Source: Thauera terpenica 58Eu (lineage in GTDB: Bacteria > Pseudomonadota > Gammaproteobacteria > Burkholderiales > Rhodocyclaceae). Taken from it: DNA of 64,000 nt. The DNA lies in contig NZ_ATJV01000048.1 in assembly GCF_000443165.1 (NCBI RefSeq), positions 248,001-312,000 on the forward strand. The letters run 5' to 3'. Numbering within the stretch: position 1 is the first letter of the stretch; each line of letters starts with the position of its first letter. The translations under genes and the position numbers were made by a program. The notes beneath the pieces are model-generated. The model did not search any database. It saw nothing but the letters and a program-made list of their open reading frames with translations, and was not told the DNA's origin. Positions 34,634 through 42,389 of the stretch are shown here, one piece after another.

Positions 34634-35290
34634 ATGAGCGCGGACACCCTGGCCCCGGACACCACGACCCCGAGCGCGATCATCCTCGCCGCCGGTGAAG
34701 GTCGCCGGCTGGGTGGCCGCGCGAAGGCGAGCCTGCGCATTGACGGCTCCAGCCTGCTGCAGCGACTCGGCAGCGCCTTGCGCGGCGCCGGCATCCACGA
34801 GCTCGGCGTCGTCATCGGCCCCTACCGCGATCAGCTCCTGCCCCTGGCACGCACGTGCGGTGCCCAGGTTCTCCAACACCCGCGGGCGGGTGCCACACTG
34901 ATCGACTCACAGCGCCTCGCGCTCGACCATCACCTGGCTCAACAAGGCGAAACCGACCTCTTGCTGGTGCTGGCCGACCTGCCCTTTCTCACCGCGGCGC
35001 ACATCCAGGCGCTGCTCGAACGCTGGCGCCAGCGTGCCCCCAGCGTGGATGCGCAGATGCCCGTGGTCGCAGGCGTTCGCGGCCACCCCTTGATCCTGTC
35101 ACGGCGCGCGGCCGAGGCCATTGCGGCGACGCCGCGCGAGCTGGGCATTCGCGACTGGCTTGCACGCCACCCGGAGCGCGTGCTGGCGGTGAATGCCTCG
35201 CAGCCGGCCTATGTGAGCGACATTGACACCGAGGCCGATGTCGAGGCCCTGAGGGCAGCGCTGGCGCCGCACATCGTGAGCTGGCCATAG
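34634..35290 (+). CDS. MobA-like (MocA-type) nucleotidyltransferase
   Basis: The 218-residue protein has the nucleotidyltransferase start AIILAAGEGRRLGGRAKASLRIDGSSLLQRL and the metal site LLLVLADLPFLTAAHI. This is the MobA/MocA family, which adds GMP or CMP to molybdopterin; the MocA branch serves xanthine-dehydrogenase-type enzymes and often goes with XdhC, which is present at 14275. Because it follows cofC and fbiC, a second CofC-like role in F420 synthesis is an alternative, but the sequence is closer to MobA-like proteins. Confidence 0.75.
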   Translation: MSADTLAPDTTTPSAIILAAGEGRRLGGRAKASLRIDGSSLLQRLGSALRGAGIHELGVVIGPYRDQLLPLARTCGAQVLQHPRAGATLIDSQRLALDHHLAQQGETDLLLVLADLPFLTAAHIQALLERWRQRAPSVDAQMPVVAGVRGHPLILSRRAAEAIAATPRELGIRDWLARHPERVLAVNASQPAYVSDIDTEADVEALRAALAPHIVSWP

Positions 35291-35485
35291 CTCCAGGCCC
35301 GGCACCTCGTCCTGAGCCCTGATGCACACGCTGGTGCTCAAGGCCGGGGGCAGGACATGACATCAGCGTGAAACCCGTTCGCCGTCAAGGCATTGGCGGA
35401 ATTCGCAGGATTTATGGCCTAAGCGACACTGTGCTTGAAGCCCCGGCTTGGCTACGATGGCTTACCTTACATTGCGAGGACCGTC

Positions 35486-35947
35486 ATGAAAGCCTTCCAG
35501 GACTACTACCCCGAGAACGTGGCGCATTGCTACGGCTGCGGCGCACTCAATGAACTGGGTCATCAGATCAAGACCTACTGGGACGGCGACGATACGCTGA
35601 CGAAATACAATCCGCGTGCGGAGCACACCGCGATTCCCGGCTTCGTCTACGGTGGCCTGATCGCGTCACTGATCGACTGCCACTGCACCGGCACCGCTGC
35701 CGCGGCAATGTACCGCTCGGAAAACCGCCCCATGGACAGCGAGCCGCCGTTCCGCTTCGTCACCGGCTCCCTGCATGTGGATTACCTGAAGCCGACGCCG
35801 ATGGGCGTGGAACTCGAGATCCGCGGCCGGGTGAAGGAAATCCGTGGCCGCAAGGTCATCGTTGAAGCCGAAGTGTCGGCCAATGGCGTGATCACCGCGC
35901 GCGGCGAGCTGGTGGCGGTGCAGATGCCGGACACGTTCAAGGCCTGA
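35486..35947 (+). CDS. PaaI-like hotdog-fold thioesterase
   Basis: The 153-residue protein has the 4HBT hotdog pattern, with HCYGCGALNELGHQIK near the start, AIPGFVYGGLIASLIDCHCTGTAAAA in the central helix and GSLHVDYLKPTPMGVELEIRGRV. It probably hydrolyses acyl-CoA thioesters, freeing CoA from dead-end intermediates. The CYGCG pair and CHC may only be structural. The ATG at 35486 has GAGGA upstream; the ORF start at 35435 does not. It stands alone between the MobA-like gene and the alcohol dehydrogenase. Confidence 0.78.
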   Translation: MKAFQDYYPENVAHCYGCGALNELGHQIKTYWDGDDTLTKYNPRAEHTAIPGFVYGGLIASLIDCHCTGTAAAAMYRSENRPMDSEPPFRFVTGSLHVDYLKPTPMGVELEIRGRVKEIRGRKVIVEAEVSANGVITARGELVAVQMPDTFKA

Positions 35948-36135
35948 ACGGCCAATACTGTTCAGCGCCTGATCACAGGCCGCAGCTCCACGCCTTCCTG
36001 CGAGAGGCTACTCGGGCAGGGCGGAAATCGGCACAATCGGCCATTTCCAGCCCTGCGCGCCGCGCACACAGGCGCTCAGACTCCCAGTCTGGCGCCTACT
36101 CGCGGTGACGGAAAATTGCGCACTAAGGAGCTCGC

Positions 36136-37293
36136 ATGCTGAATTTCACCTACTACAATCCGACCCGAATCGTCTTTGGCGCGGGCAGTATCGCGCGCCT
36201 GGACGTGCTCGTCCCCGCCGACGCGCGCATCCTCATCCTCTACGGCGGCGGCAGTGCTGAGCGCAACGGCACGCTGGCCGAGGTCGAAGCAGCGCTGGGC
36301 GCACGCACGGTGCAGCGTTTTGGCGGTATCGAACCCAACCCGAGCTACGAAACCTTGATGAAGGCGGTGGAGCTCGTGCGTCGCGAGAAGCTGGATTTTC
36401 TGCTCGCGGTGGGCGGCGGCTCGGTGATCGATGGCAGCAAGTTCGTCGCCGCAGCGGTCGACTACGACGGCGAGCCCTGGCACATCCTGGAAACCTACGG
36501 CAAGCACATCACCCGCGCCGTGGCGCTGGGCTGTGTGCTCACCCTGCCCGCCACCGGCTCGGAAGCGAATTGCGCCGGTGTGGTCACGCGCAAATCGATC
36601 AAGGCCAAGCTCGGCTTTGGCAGCAGCCACGTATATCCCCGCTTCGCGGTGCTTGATCCGGAAAAGACTTACTCCCTGCCGCCACGTCAGATTGCCAACG
36701 GCGTGGTCGACGCCTTCGTGCATGTCATGGAGCAGTACGTGACTTATCCGGTGCACGCCGCCGTGCAGGATCGCTACGCCGAGAGCCTGCTGCAGGTCCT
36801 GATCGAAGTCGGTCCACAGGCCCTGGCGACACCACAGGACTACGAGGTGCGCGCCAACCTGATGTGGGCCGCCACTCAGGCCTTGCACGGGGTCGTTGGC
36901 GCTGGCGTGCCGCAGGACTGGGCCACGCACAAGATCGGTCATGAGCTCACCGCCTTGCACGGCCTGGACCACGCCCAGACGCTCGCCATCGTGCTGCCCA
37001 ACCTGCTGCAGCTGCGCCGCGACGTGAAGCACGACAAACTGCTGCAATACGCCAGCCGGGTGTGGAAGCTTGACAGCGGCACAGCAGAGGCACGCATCGA
37101 CGCCGCAATCGCACGAACCCGCGCCTTCTTCGAGTCGCTCGGGGTGAGGACGCGCCTGAGCGACTACGGCATCGGCGCCGACGCCATCGACGAGGTCGTC
37201 ACCCAGCTGGCGGCCCATGGCATGACTGCCATCGGAGAAGACAAAGGGATGGACCTTGAATTCAGTCGTCGCATCCTGCACGCCTGCCTGTGA
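36136..37293 (+). CDS. Iron-containing alcohol dehydrogenase (YqhD/BDH-like)
   Basis: The 385-residue protein starts LNFTYYNPTRIVFGAGSIARL and has the NADP-binding GGGSVIDGSKFVAAA, the segment VLTLPATGSEANCAGVVT, and metal ligands in ANGVVDAFVHVMEQY and HKIGHELTALHGLDHAQTLAIVLP. It matches the YqhD/butanol-dehydrogenase group of type III alcohol dehydrogenases, which reduce aldehydes with NADPH. It has its own promoter region, 188 bases after the thioesterase. Whether it belongs to the pathway or is general aldehyde defence is open. Confidence 0.85.
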   Translation: MLNFTYYNPTRIVFGAGSIARLDVLVPADARILILYGGGSAERNGTLAEVEAALGARTVQRFGGIEPNPSYETLMKAVELVRREKLDFLLAVGGGSVIDGSKFVAAAVDYDGEPWHILETYGKHITRAVALGCVLTLPATGSEANCAGVVTRKSIKAKLGFGSSHVYPRFAVLDPEKTYSLPPRQIANGVVDAFVHVMEQYVTYPVHAAVQDRYAESLLQVLIEVGPQALATPQDYEVRANLMWAATQALHGVVGAGVPQDWATHKIGHELTALHGLDHAQTLAIVLPNLLQLRRDVKHDKLLQYASRVWKLDSGTAEARIDAAIARTRAFFESLGVRTRLSDYGIGADAIDEVVTQLAAHGMTAIGEDKGMDLEFSRRILHACL

Positions 37294-37404
37294 ACAAGCC
37301 CTTGATGCAGACGGAAGTGAAGCCTCTGCAAAGCAAGAATCAGCTACAGCGTCGACGTCATCAGGGACAGGACAAGAATTACTTTTAACCGGATAAAATA
37401 ATTT

Positions 37405-37517
37405 GCTCTGTGGAATTATTGCATTGCACAAACCGATTCACTATCATTCATTTGTCTCCTCCACCCTCCTCCTTTGGTGTGGATTTAAGCCCGGACACGC
37501 AAGTGTTCGGGCTTTTT
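37405..37517 (+). ncRNA. Candidate small RNA with two CTCCTCC anti-Shine-Dalgarno motifs
   Basis: A possible -10 box TAAAAT (37394-37399, weak -35) is followed by about 110 bases with no ORF that end in a Rho-independent terminator. CTCCTCC occurs twice (37456-37462 and 37466-37472); the second lies in the loop of a small imperfect hairpin (TCCACC... GGTGTGGA). Unpaired CUCCUCC can pair with GGAGG ribosome-binding sites, as in many Hfq-linked bacterial sRNAs. The alternative is that this is only the 3' end of the upstream transcript. Confidence 0.35.
37487..37517 (+). terminator. Rho-independent terminator upstream of dksA
   Basis: AAGCCCGGACAC (37487-37498) pairs with 37503-37514 (one G-U pair) around a GCAA tetraloop, then a T-rich run follows. 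Confidence 0.8.
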
Positions 37518-37745
37518 CTTGCGCGTGTGAACGCCCTCGCAACAGACGCCGATGCACGCACTTCGCCACGGACATTCATTGATCGAAGAGTGTCAGCACA
37601 CACCGCATGTGGTGAGCGTTTCGCGCGCCGAACGCGCCCTTCAAGTCACATCGAGCACACCCGAGCGCGCACTACGGCTTGCCGTAAAGCAGCGACTCTG
37701 CTATTAAGACGCCTCTATCATCCACCAAACTACGGAAGTTGATTA

Positions 37746-38171
37746 ATGGCTGACGATACCCTGCACAAGCAGTTCCTGCCCTATGCTCCCGCCGCCGGCG
37801 AGGAATACATGAGCGAGAAGCAGATCGCCCACTTCCGCGAGATCCTGAGCTCGCTGAAGGGTGAGTTGATGGAGGACATCGAGCGTACTGTGCACACCAT
37901 GCAGGACGAGGCGACGGCTTTCGCCGACCCCAATGACCGCGCCAGTCAGGAGTCTGATATCGCGCTCGAACTGCGCAACCGTGACCGCGAGCGCAAGCTG
38001 ATCAAGAAGATAGACGAAGCGCTGGGTAGGCTGGAAGCCGGTGAATATGGCTATTGCGACAGCTGCGGCGTCGAGATCGGCCTCAAGCGCCTGGAGGCCC
38101 GCCCCACGGCCACGATGTGCATCGACTGCAAGACGCTCGAAGAGATACGCGAGCGCCAGATCGCGCGCTGA
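37746..38171 (+). CDS. dksA: RNA polymerase-binding transcription factor DksA
   Basis: The 141-residue protein has the DksA coiled coil (FREILSSLKGELMEDIERTVHTMQDEATAFADPNDRASQESDIALELRNRDRERKLIKKIDEAL), with Asp residues at the tip (DPNDRAS), and the C4 zinc finger YCDSCG... CIDC. It binds the RNA polymerase secondary channel and, with ppGpp, adjusts rRNA and amino-acid promoter activity. The length is slightly below the E. coli 151 residues. It is monocistronic and ends in a terminator. Confidence 0.95.
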   Translation: MADDTLHKQFLPYAPAAGEEYMSEKQIAHFREILSSLKGELMEDIERTVHTMQDEATAFADPNDRASQESDIALELRNRDRERKLIKKIDEALGRLEAGEYGYCDSCGVEIGLKRLEARPTATMCIDCKTLEEIRERQIAR

Positions 38172-38210
38172 ACTTGTTCCAGCTCTCCGCCCTCAGGGGC
38201 AGCCATTGCG

Positions 38211-38234
38211 AGGGACGCCGCGGCGTCCCTTTTT
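38211..38234 (+). terminator. dksA terminator (first of a twin pair)
   Basis: AGGGACGCCGCGGCGTCCCT (38211-38230) is a perfect 20-base palindrome followed by TTTT, 40 bases after the dksA stop. Confidence 0.85.
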
Positions 38235-38270
38235 GTTGGGGAGCGCACGCCAACGCCGTCTGACACGCCA

Positions 38271-38300
38271 CAAAAAAGGACGCCGTGGCGTCCTTTTTTG
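38271..38300. terminator. Bidirectional terminator between dksA and pnp (second of the pair)
   Basis: CAAAAAAGGACGCC (38271-38284) pairs perfectly with 38287-38300. A and T tracts on the two arms let it serve both dksA and pnp. Its core GGACGCCGNGGCGTCC is nearly the same as that of the hairpin 40 bases upstream. Confidence 0.85.
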
Positions 38301-38338
38301 TCATTGCACATGCAGCGGACCAAGGCCCGCCACACTCA

Positions 38339-40438
38339 TCAGCTGGCGTTTTCGCTCAACAAAGCCTTCATGCTCAAGCGAATCTTGCCGCGTTCGTCGG
38401 TCTCGAGCACCTTGACGCGTACCACCTGGCCTTCCTTGACGTAGTCGGCGACGTTATTGACGCGCTCGTTGGCGATCTGCGACACATGCAGCAAGCCATC
38501 ACGGCCCGGCATGATGTTCACGATGGCACCAAAGTCGAGCAGACGCACGACCGGGCCTTCGTAGATCTTGCCCACTTCCACTTCGGCGGTGATCGCTTCG
38601 ATCCTGGCCTTTGCCGCCTGGGCACCCTCAGCACTCACCGAGGAGATCGTGATCTGGCCATCGTCCTCGATCTCGATGATGGTGCCGGTTTCTTCCTGCA
38701 GCGCGCGAATCACCGCGCCACCCTTGCCGATCACGTCGCGGATCTTCTCCGGATTGATCTTGATGTTGATCATGCGCGGAGCGTACTCGGACACTTCGCC
38801 GCGCGAGGTGTTGAGCGACTCCTTCATGATGCCGAGGATGTGCAGACGCCCGGTCCTGGCCTGATCCAGCGCAGCCTGCATGATGTCCCTGGTGATGCCC
38901 TGGATCTTGATGTCCATCTGCAGACCGGTGACGCCGTTCTCGGTGCCCGCGACCTTGAAGTCCATGTCGCCGAGGTGGTCCTCGTCGCCCAGGATGTCGG
39001 ACAGAACGGCGAAGCGGCCACCGTCCTTGATCAGACCCATCGCGATACCGGCGACGTGGTCCTTGAGCGGCACGCCCGCGTCCATCATCGCCAGCGAGCC
39101 GCCACACACCGAAGCCATCGACGAGGAACCGTTGGACTCGGTGATCTCGGACACCACGCGCACGGTGTAGGAGAAGTCCTCGGCCTTCGGCAGCACGGCA
39201 ATCAGCGAACGCTTGGCAAGGCGGCCATGGCCCACTTCGCGACGCTTGGTGATGCCGAAGCGGCCGGTCTCACCGGTGCAGAAGGGCGGGAAGTTGTAAT
39301 GGAGCAGGAAGCGCTCCTTGTACTCACCGGCGATGGCGTCGATCATCTGCTCGTCACGGCCTGTGCCCAGCGTGGCCACGACCAGCGCCTGGGTTTCACC
39401 GCGCGTGAACAATGCCGAACCATGGGTGCGCGGCAGCACGCCGGTGCGGATCGTGATCGGGCGCACGGTGCGGGTGTCGCGGCCATCGATGCGTGGCTCG
39501 CCGTTGAGGATGCGGCTGCGGACGATGCCCGACTCGATGTTGAAGAAGATGTCCTTCAGCTCGGTGGCCGAGGGCGGCACTTCGGAAGTTTCGCTCAGGG
39601 TGGTCGACACGCGGCGACGAATCTCACCCAGACGGGCCGAGCGTTCCTGCTTGCTGGTGATGCTGAAGGCCGCTTCCATGTCGGCCTTGGCGAGCTCGGT
39701 GACACGGGCGATGAGCGCGTCGTTGGCCGGCGCAGGCTGCCAGTCCCACTCGGGCTTGCCCGCCACTTCGACCAGGCTGTTGATGGCGTTGATCGCCACC
39801 TGCATCTGCTCGTGACCGAACATCACTGCGCCCAGCATGACCTGCTCGGACAGCTCCTTCGCTTCGGATTCGACCATCAGCACGGCCGCCTGGGTGCCGG
39901 CAACGACCAGGTTCATGTCGCTGGTCTGGAGCTGGGAAACGGTCGGGTTGACGATGTACTGGCCATCGACGTAAGCGACGCGCGCAGCACCGATCGGGCC
40001 GTCAAACGGAATGCCGGAGATGGCCAGCGCGGCAGACGCGCCGATCAGCGCCGGGATGTCGGCATCGACTTCCGGATTGAGCGACAGCACGGTGACGATG
40101 ACCTGGACTTCATTCATGAAGCCTTCGGGGAAGAGCGGGCGGATGGGACGATCGATCAGCCGGGAGGTGAGGATTTCCTTTTCCGACGGACGGCCTTCGC
40201 GCTTGAAGAAGCCACCCGGGATACGACCGGCAGCGTAGAACTTCTCGACATAATCAACCGTGAGCGGGAAGAAGTCCTGCCCCGGACGGGCTTCCTTGGC
40301 GGCGACCACAGTCGCCAGCACCACGGTTTCTTCCATGTTCACGATGACGGCGCCGCCGGCCTGGCGAGCAATCTCACCGGTTTCGAGCGTGACGGAATGA
40401 GCACCGTAAGTAAAAGTTGTCTTGTTAGCGTTCAGCAA
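38339..40438 (-). CDS. pnp: Polyribonucleotide nucleotidyltransferase (PNPase)
   Basis: The 699-residue protein has two RNase PH domains ([55 protein letters not shown]), a KH domain ([25 protein letters not shown]) and an S1 domain ([28 protein letters not shown]). It degrades RNA 3' to 5' by phosphorolysis in the degradosome. The start appears to be TTG at 40438 with AAAGGAA upstream; no ATG fits the family's N-terminus. It follows rpsO, as in most proteobacteria. Confidence 0.95.
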   Translation of the reverse strand: MLNANKTTFTYGAHSVTLETGEIARQAGGAVIVNMEETVVLATVVAAKEARPGQDFFPLTVDYVEKFYAAGRIPGGFFKREGRPSEKEILTSRLIDRPIRPLFPEGFMNEVQVIVTVLSLNPEVDADIPALIGASAALAISGIPFDGPIGAARVAYVDGQYIVNPTVSQLQTSDMNLVVAGTQAAVLMVESEAKELSEQVMLGAVMFGHEQMQVAINAINSLVEVAGKPEWDWQPAPANDALIARVTELAKADMEAAFSITSKQERSARLGEIRRRVSTTLSETSEVPPSATELKDIFFNIESGIVRSRILNGEPRIDGRDTRTVRPITIRTGVLPRTHGSALFTRGETQALVVATLGTGRDEQMIDAIAGEYKERFLLHYNFPPFCTGETGRFGITKRREVGHGRLAKRSLIAVLPKAEDFSYTVRVVSEITESNGSSSMASVCGGSLAMMDAGVPLKDHVAGIAMGLIKDGGRFAVLSDILGDEDHLGDMDFKVAGTENGVTGLQMDIKIQGITRDIMQAALDQARTGRLHILGIMKESLNTSRGEVSEYAPRMINIKINPEKIRDVIGKGGAVIRALQEETGTIIEIEDDGQITISSVSAEGAQAAKARIEAITAEVEVGKIYEGPVVRLLDFGAIVNIMPGRDGLLHVSQIANERVNNVADYVKEGQVVRVKVLETDERGKIRLSMKALLSENAS

Positions 40439-40550
40439 GGGAATTCCTTTAAGAATGAATGCAGCGAACCACAACTGCGCTTGGCCCGAGGGTCGAGCGA
40501 CCCCGGACCACAAACCGACAAACCCGCCATCCGCGGGGCTGAAACGGCAC

Positions 40551-40586
40551 AAAGCCGGCCGTGCCGCAGGGGCACGCACCGGCTTT
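40551..40586 (-). terminator. rpsO-pnp intergenic hairpin (attenuator)
   Basis: AAAGCCGG (40551-40558) pairs with CCGGCTTT (40579-40586), and an inner GTGCC/GGCAC pair extends it. It lies between rpsO and pnp, the usual place of the partial terminator or RNase III processing site. Confidence 0.65.
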
Positions 40587-40636
40587 GATCACCTACTTCG
40601 CCCTGATCGGCGCGGTCGGGCTGGTCACGGACGCAA

Positions 40637-40906
40637 TTACTTGCGCAAGCCCAGACGCTCGATGAGTTTGCGATAGCTATCGGCATTGCTGCCCTTCAGG
40701 TAGTCCAGCAGCTTGCGGCGCTGGCTGACCATCTTCAGCAAACCACGGCGCGAGTGGTGATCCTTGCCGTTAGCCTTGAAGTGAGGAGCGAGCCCGTTGA
40801 TGCGGGCGGTCAGAAGCGCAACCTGGACTTCCGGCGAACCGGTGTCGCCTTGGGCGCGCTGGAAGTCGGAGACGATCTGCGACTTGGATGCGGTGTCAAG
40901 AGCCAT
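40637..40906 (-). CDS. rpsO: 30S ribosomal protein S15
   Basis: The 89-residue protein is a full S15: [39 protein letters not shown], then [22 protein letters not shown]. It binds 16S rRNA in the central domain of the small subunit. The ATG at 40906 fits the family length of 89; the ORF extends 24 residues upstream without support. Confidence 0.96.
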   Translation of the reverse strand: MALDTASKSQIVSDFQRAQGDTGSPEVQVALLTARINGLAPHFKANGKDHHSRRGLLKMVSQRRKLLDYLKGSNADSYRKLIERLGLRK

Positions 40907-40984
40907 GTATGTCTTTACTCGTGTTTTTCTGCCAATCAGAAGCGGTGGATTATACCCAAAGCCGCACCAAAAACTCAATCTATA

Positions 40985-41962
40985 TCATGCGGATGCGTCG
41001 AGCACACCCCCATCGGTGGCAATCAACCGGCGTGCAGCCAGCTTGTCACCGTCCTGCCACTGCCCCAGACCAAGAAAACCCTTGGGTCCATAGACACGCA
41101 CCAGTCCTTCCCCACCGGCCCCTGCCAGACTCAGCACACGGCCCTGCAACAAGCCCTGCGCCTGTTCGCCGTCAAGCACAATGCGCGCATGGACTGCAAG
41201 CAGCGCATCGACCGGAGCCAGCATGGCGGCGCGTGCCTCGAACTCACAAGCTTCGAGTGCCGCCAGTGTAACCGCCGCGTCAAGCTCGAACGCACCTATG
41301 CGGGTACGCCTCAGCCCACACAGATGGGCACCGCAACCCAGGGCGGCACCGATGTCCATCGCCAGGCTGCGCACGTAGGTGCCCTTGCTGCAGGACACAC
41401 GTAGCGTGAAACGGTCGCCGCTGAAATCGAGCAGCTCGAGCGCGTGAATCGTGACCTTGCGCGCTTCGCGCTCGACCTCGATACCCGCGCGCGCGTATTC
41501 ATAGAGCGGCTTGCCGTCGCGCTTGAGCGCCGAATACATCGGCGGCACCTGCTCGATCTCGCCACGGAAACCTTCGAGCACGGCTTCAAGCTGGCGCCGA
41601 TCGACCACAACCGGATGCGTGGCCAGCACCGCGCCGTCCGCATCACCACTATCGGTTTCCACACCCAGCTGCACGACCGCTTCGTAACACTTGTCGGCAT
41701 CGAGCAGGACCTGCGAAAACTTGGTCGCTTCGCCGAAGGTCAGCGGCAACAAACCGCTTGCCATCGGGTCCAGCGTGCCGGTGTGTCCGCCCTTGGCGGC
41801 ATTGAGCAGATGGCGTGCGCCCTGCAGGGCGGCGTTGGACGTCATGCCCTGCGGTTTGTCCAGGAACAGCACGCCATCGATGATCCGACGCACGATCTTG
41901 CGCTGTGGCCGCTTCGCCCGCCGTGGGCGCGCCTCAAGCTCAGCCCTTGCTGCGGCCGTCAT
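40985..41962 (-). CDS. truB: tRNA pseudouridine(55) synthase
   Basis: The 325-residue protein has the TruB core: GVLFLDKPQGMTSNAALQGARHLLNAAKGGHTGTLDPMASGLLPL, with the catalytic Asp in GTLDP, then VPPMYSALKRDGKPLYEYAR and CSKGTYVRSLAMDIG. It makes pseudouridine 55 in the T loop of tRNAs. The start at 41962 overlaps rbfA by 23 bases, as is usual in this operon. A basic N-terminal extension of about 28 residues precedes the domain. Confidence 0.94.
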   Translation of the reverse strand: MTAAARAELEARPRRAKRPQRKIVRRIIDGVLFLDKPQGMTSNAALQGARHLLNAAKGGHTGTLDPMASGLLPLTFGEATKFSQVLLDADKCYEAVVQLGVETDSGDADGAVLATHPVVVDRRQLEAVLEGFRGEIEQVPPMYSALKRDGKPLYEYARAGIEVEREARKVTIHALELLDFSGDRFTLRVSCSKGTYVRSLAMDIGAALGCGAHLCGLRRTRIGAFELDAAVTLAALEACEFEARAAMLAPVDALLAVHARIVLDGEQAQGLLQGRVLSLAGAGGEGLVRVYGPKGFLGLGQWQDGDKLAARRLIATDGGVLDASA

Positions 41963-42386
41963 CGTCTGCCGGACTGTTGTCCTCGCCTTCGCCGTGCTCG
42001 CGTTCCGCTTCGGCATCGTTGCCTTGCCGCGCCGCGTCGTCGCGCACCACGTCATCGATCAGACGCGAAAGACGTGCGCCCTCCTCGACCGAGCGGTCGT
42101 AGTGGAAATGCAGCTCCGGAATGGTGTGGATGCGCATCCGACGGCCCAGTTCGCGCCGCAGGAAGCCGCCCGCGCGGCGCAGCCCCTGCAGGATCTCAGG
42201 CACCTCAGCCTCGCCGGTCATCGAGGTGAAGAACACCTTCGCGTGTGCGTAGTCGGGGGTGATCTCAACACCGGAAATGGTGATGAAGCCGACGCGAGGA
42301 TCTTTCACCTCGAGCCGGATCATCTCCGCCAACTCGCGGTGGATCTGCTCCACCACGCGCTGGCTGCGGGAATACTCCTTTGGCAT
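41940..42386 (-). CDS. rbfA: Ribosome-binding factor A
   Basis: The 148-residue protein has the KH-like RbfA fold (RSQRVVEQIHRELAEMIRLEVKDPRVGFITISGVEITPDYAHAKVFF) and the family end FHYDRSVEEGARLSRLIDDVV. An acidic tail of about 30 residues follows. It helps mature the 5' end of 16S rRNA. It begins 3 bases after the infB stop. Confidence 0.95.
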   Translation of the reverse strand: MPKEYSRSQRVVEQIHRELAEMIRLEVKDPRVGFITISGVEITPDYAHAKVFFTSMTGEAEVPEILQGLRRAGGFLRRELGRRMRIHTIPELHFHYDRSVEEGARLSRLIDDVVRDDAARQGNDAEAEREHGEGEDNSPADDDGRSKG

Positions 42387-42389
42387 CGC

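Larger units (their letters stand above)
37294..37745. other. 452-base gap: candidate sRNA, terminator and dksA promoter
   Basis: No convincing protein gene lies between the alcohol dehydrogenase and dksA. The first 110 bases are plain; an AT-rich promoter-like stretch occurs at about 37377-37405; then comes a candidate small RNA ending in a strong terminator at 37487-37517. The remaining 230 bases should hold the dksA promoter and leader. Confidence 0.5.

Noticed and set aside
38285-40588. A 767-residue plus-strand frame
   Set aside because: It is the antisense shadow of pnp, rich in Asp/His/Arg and without domains.
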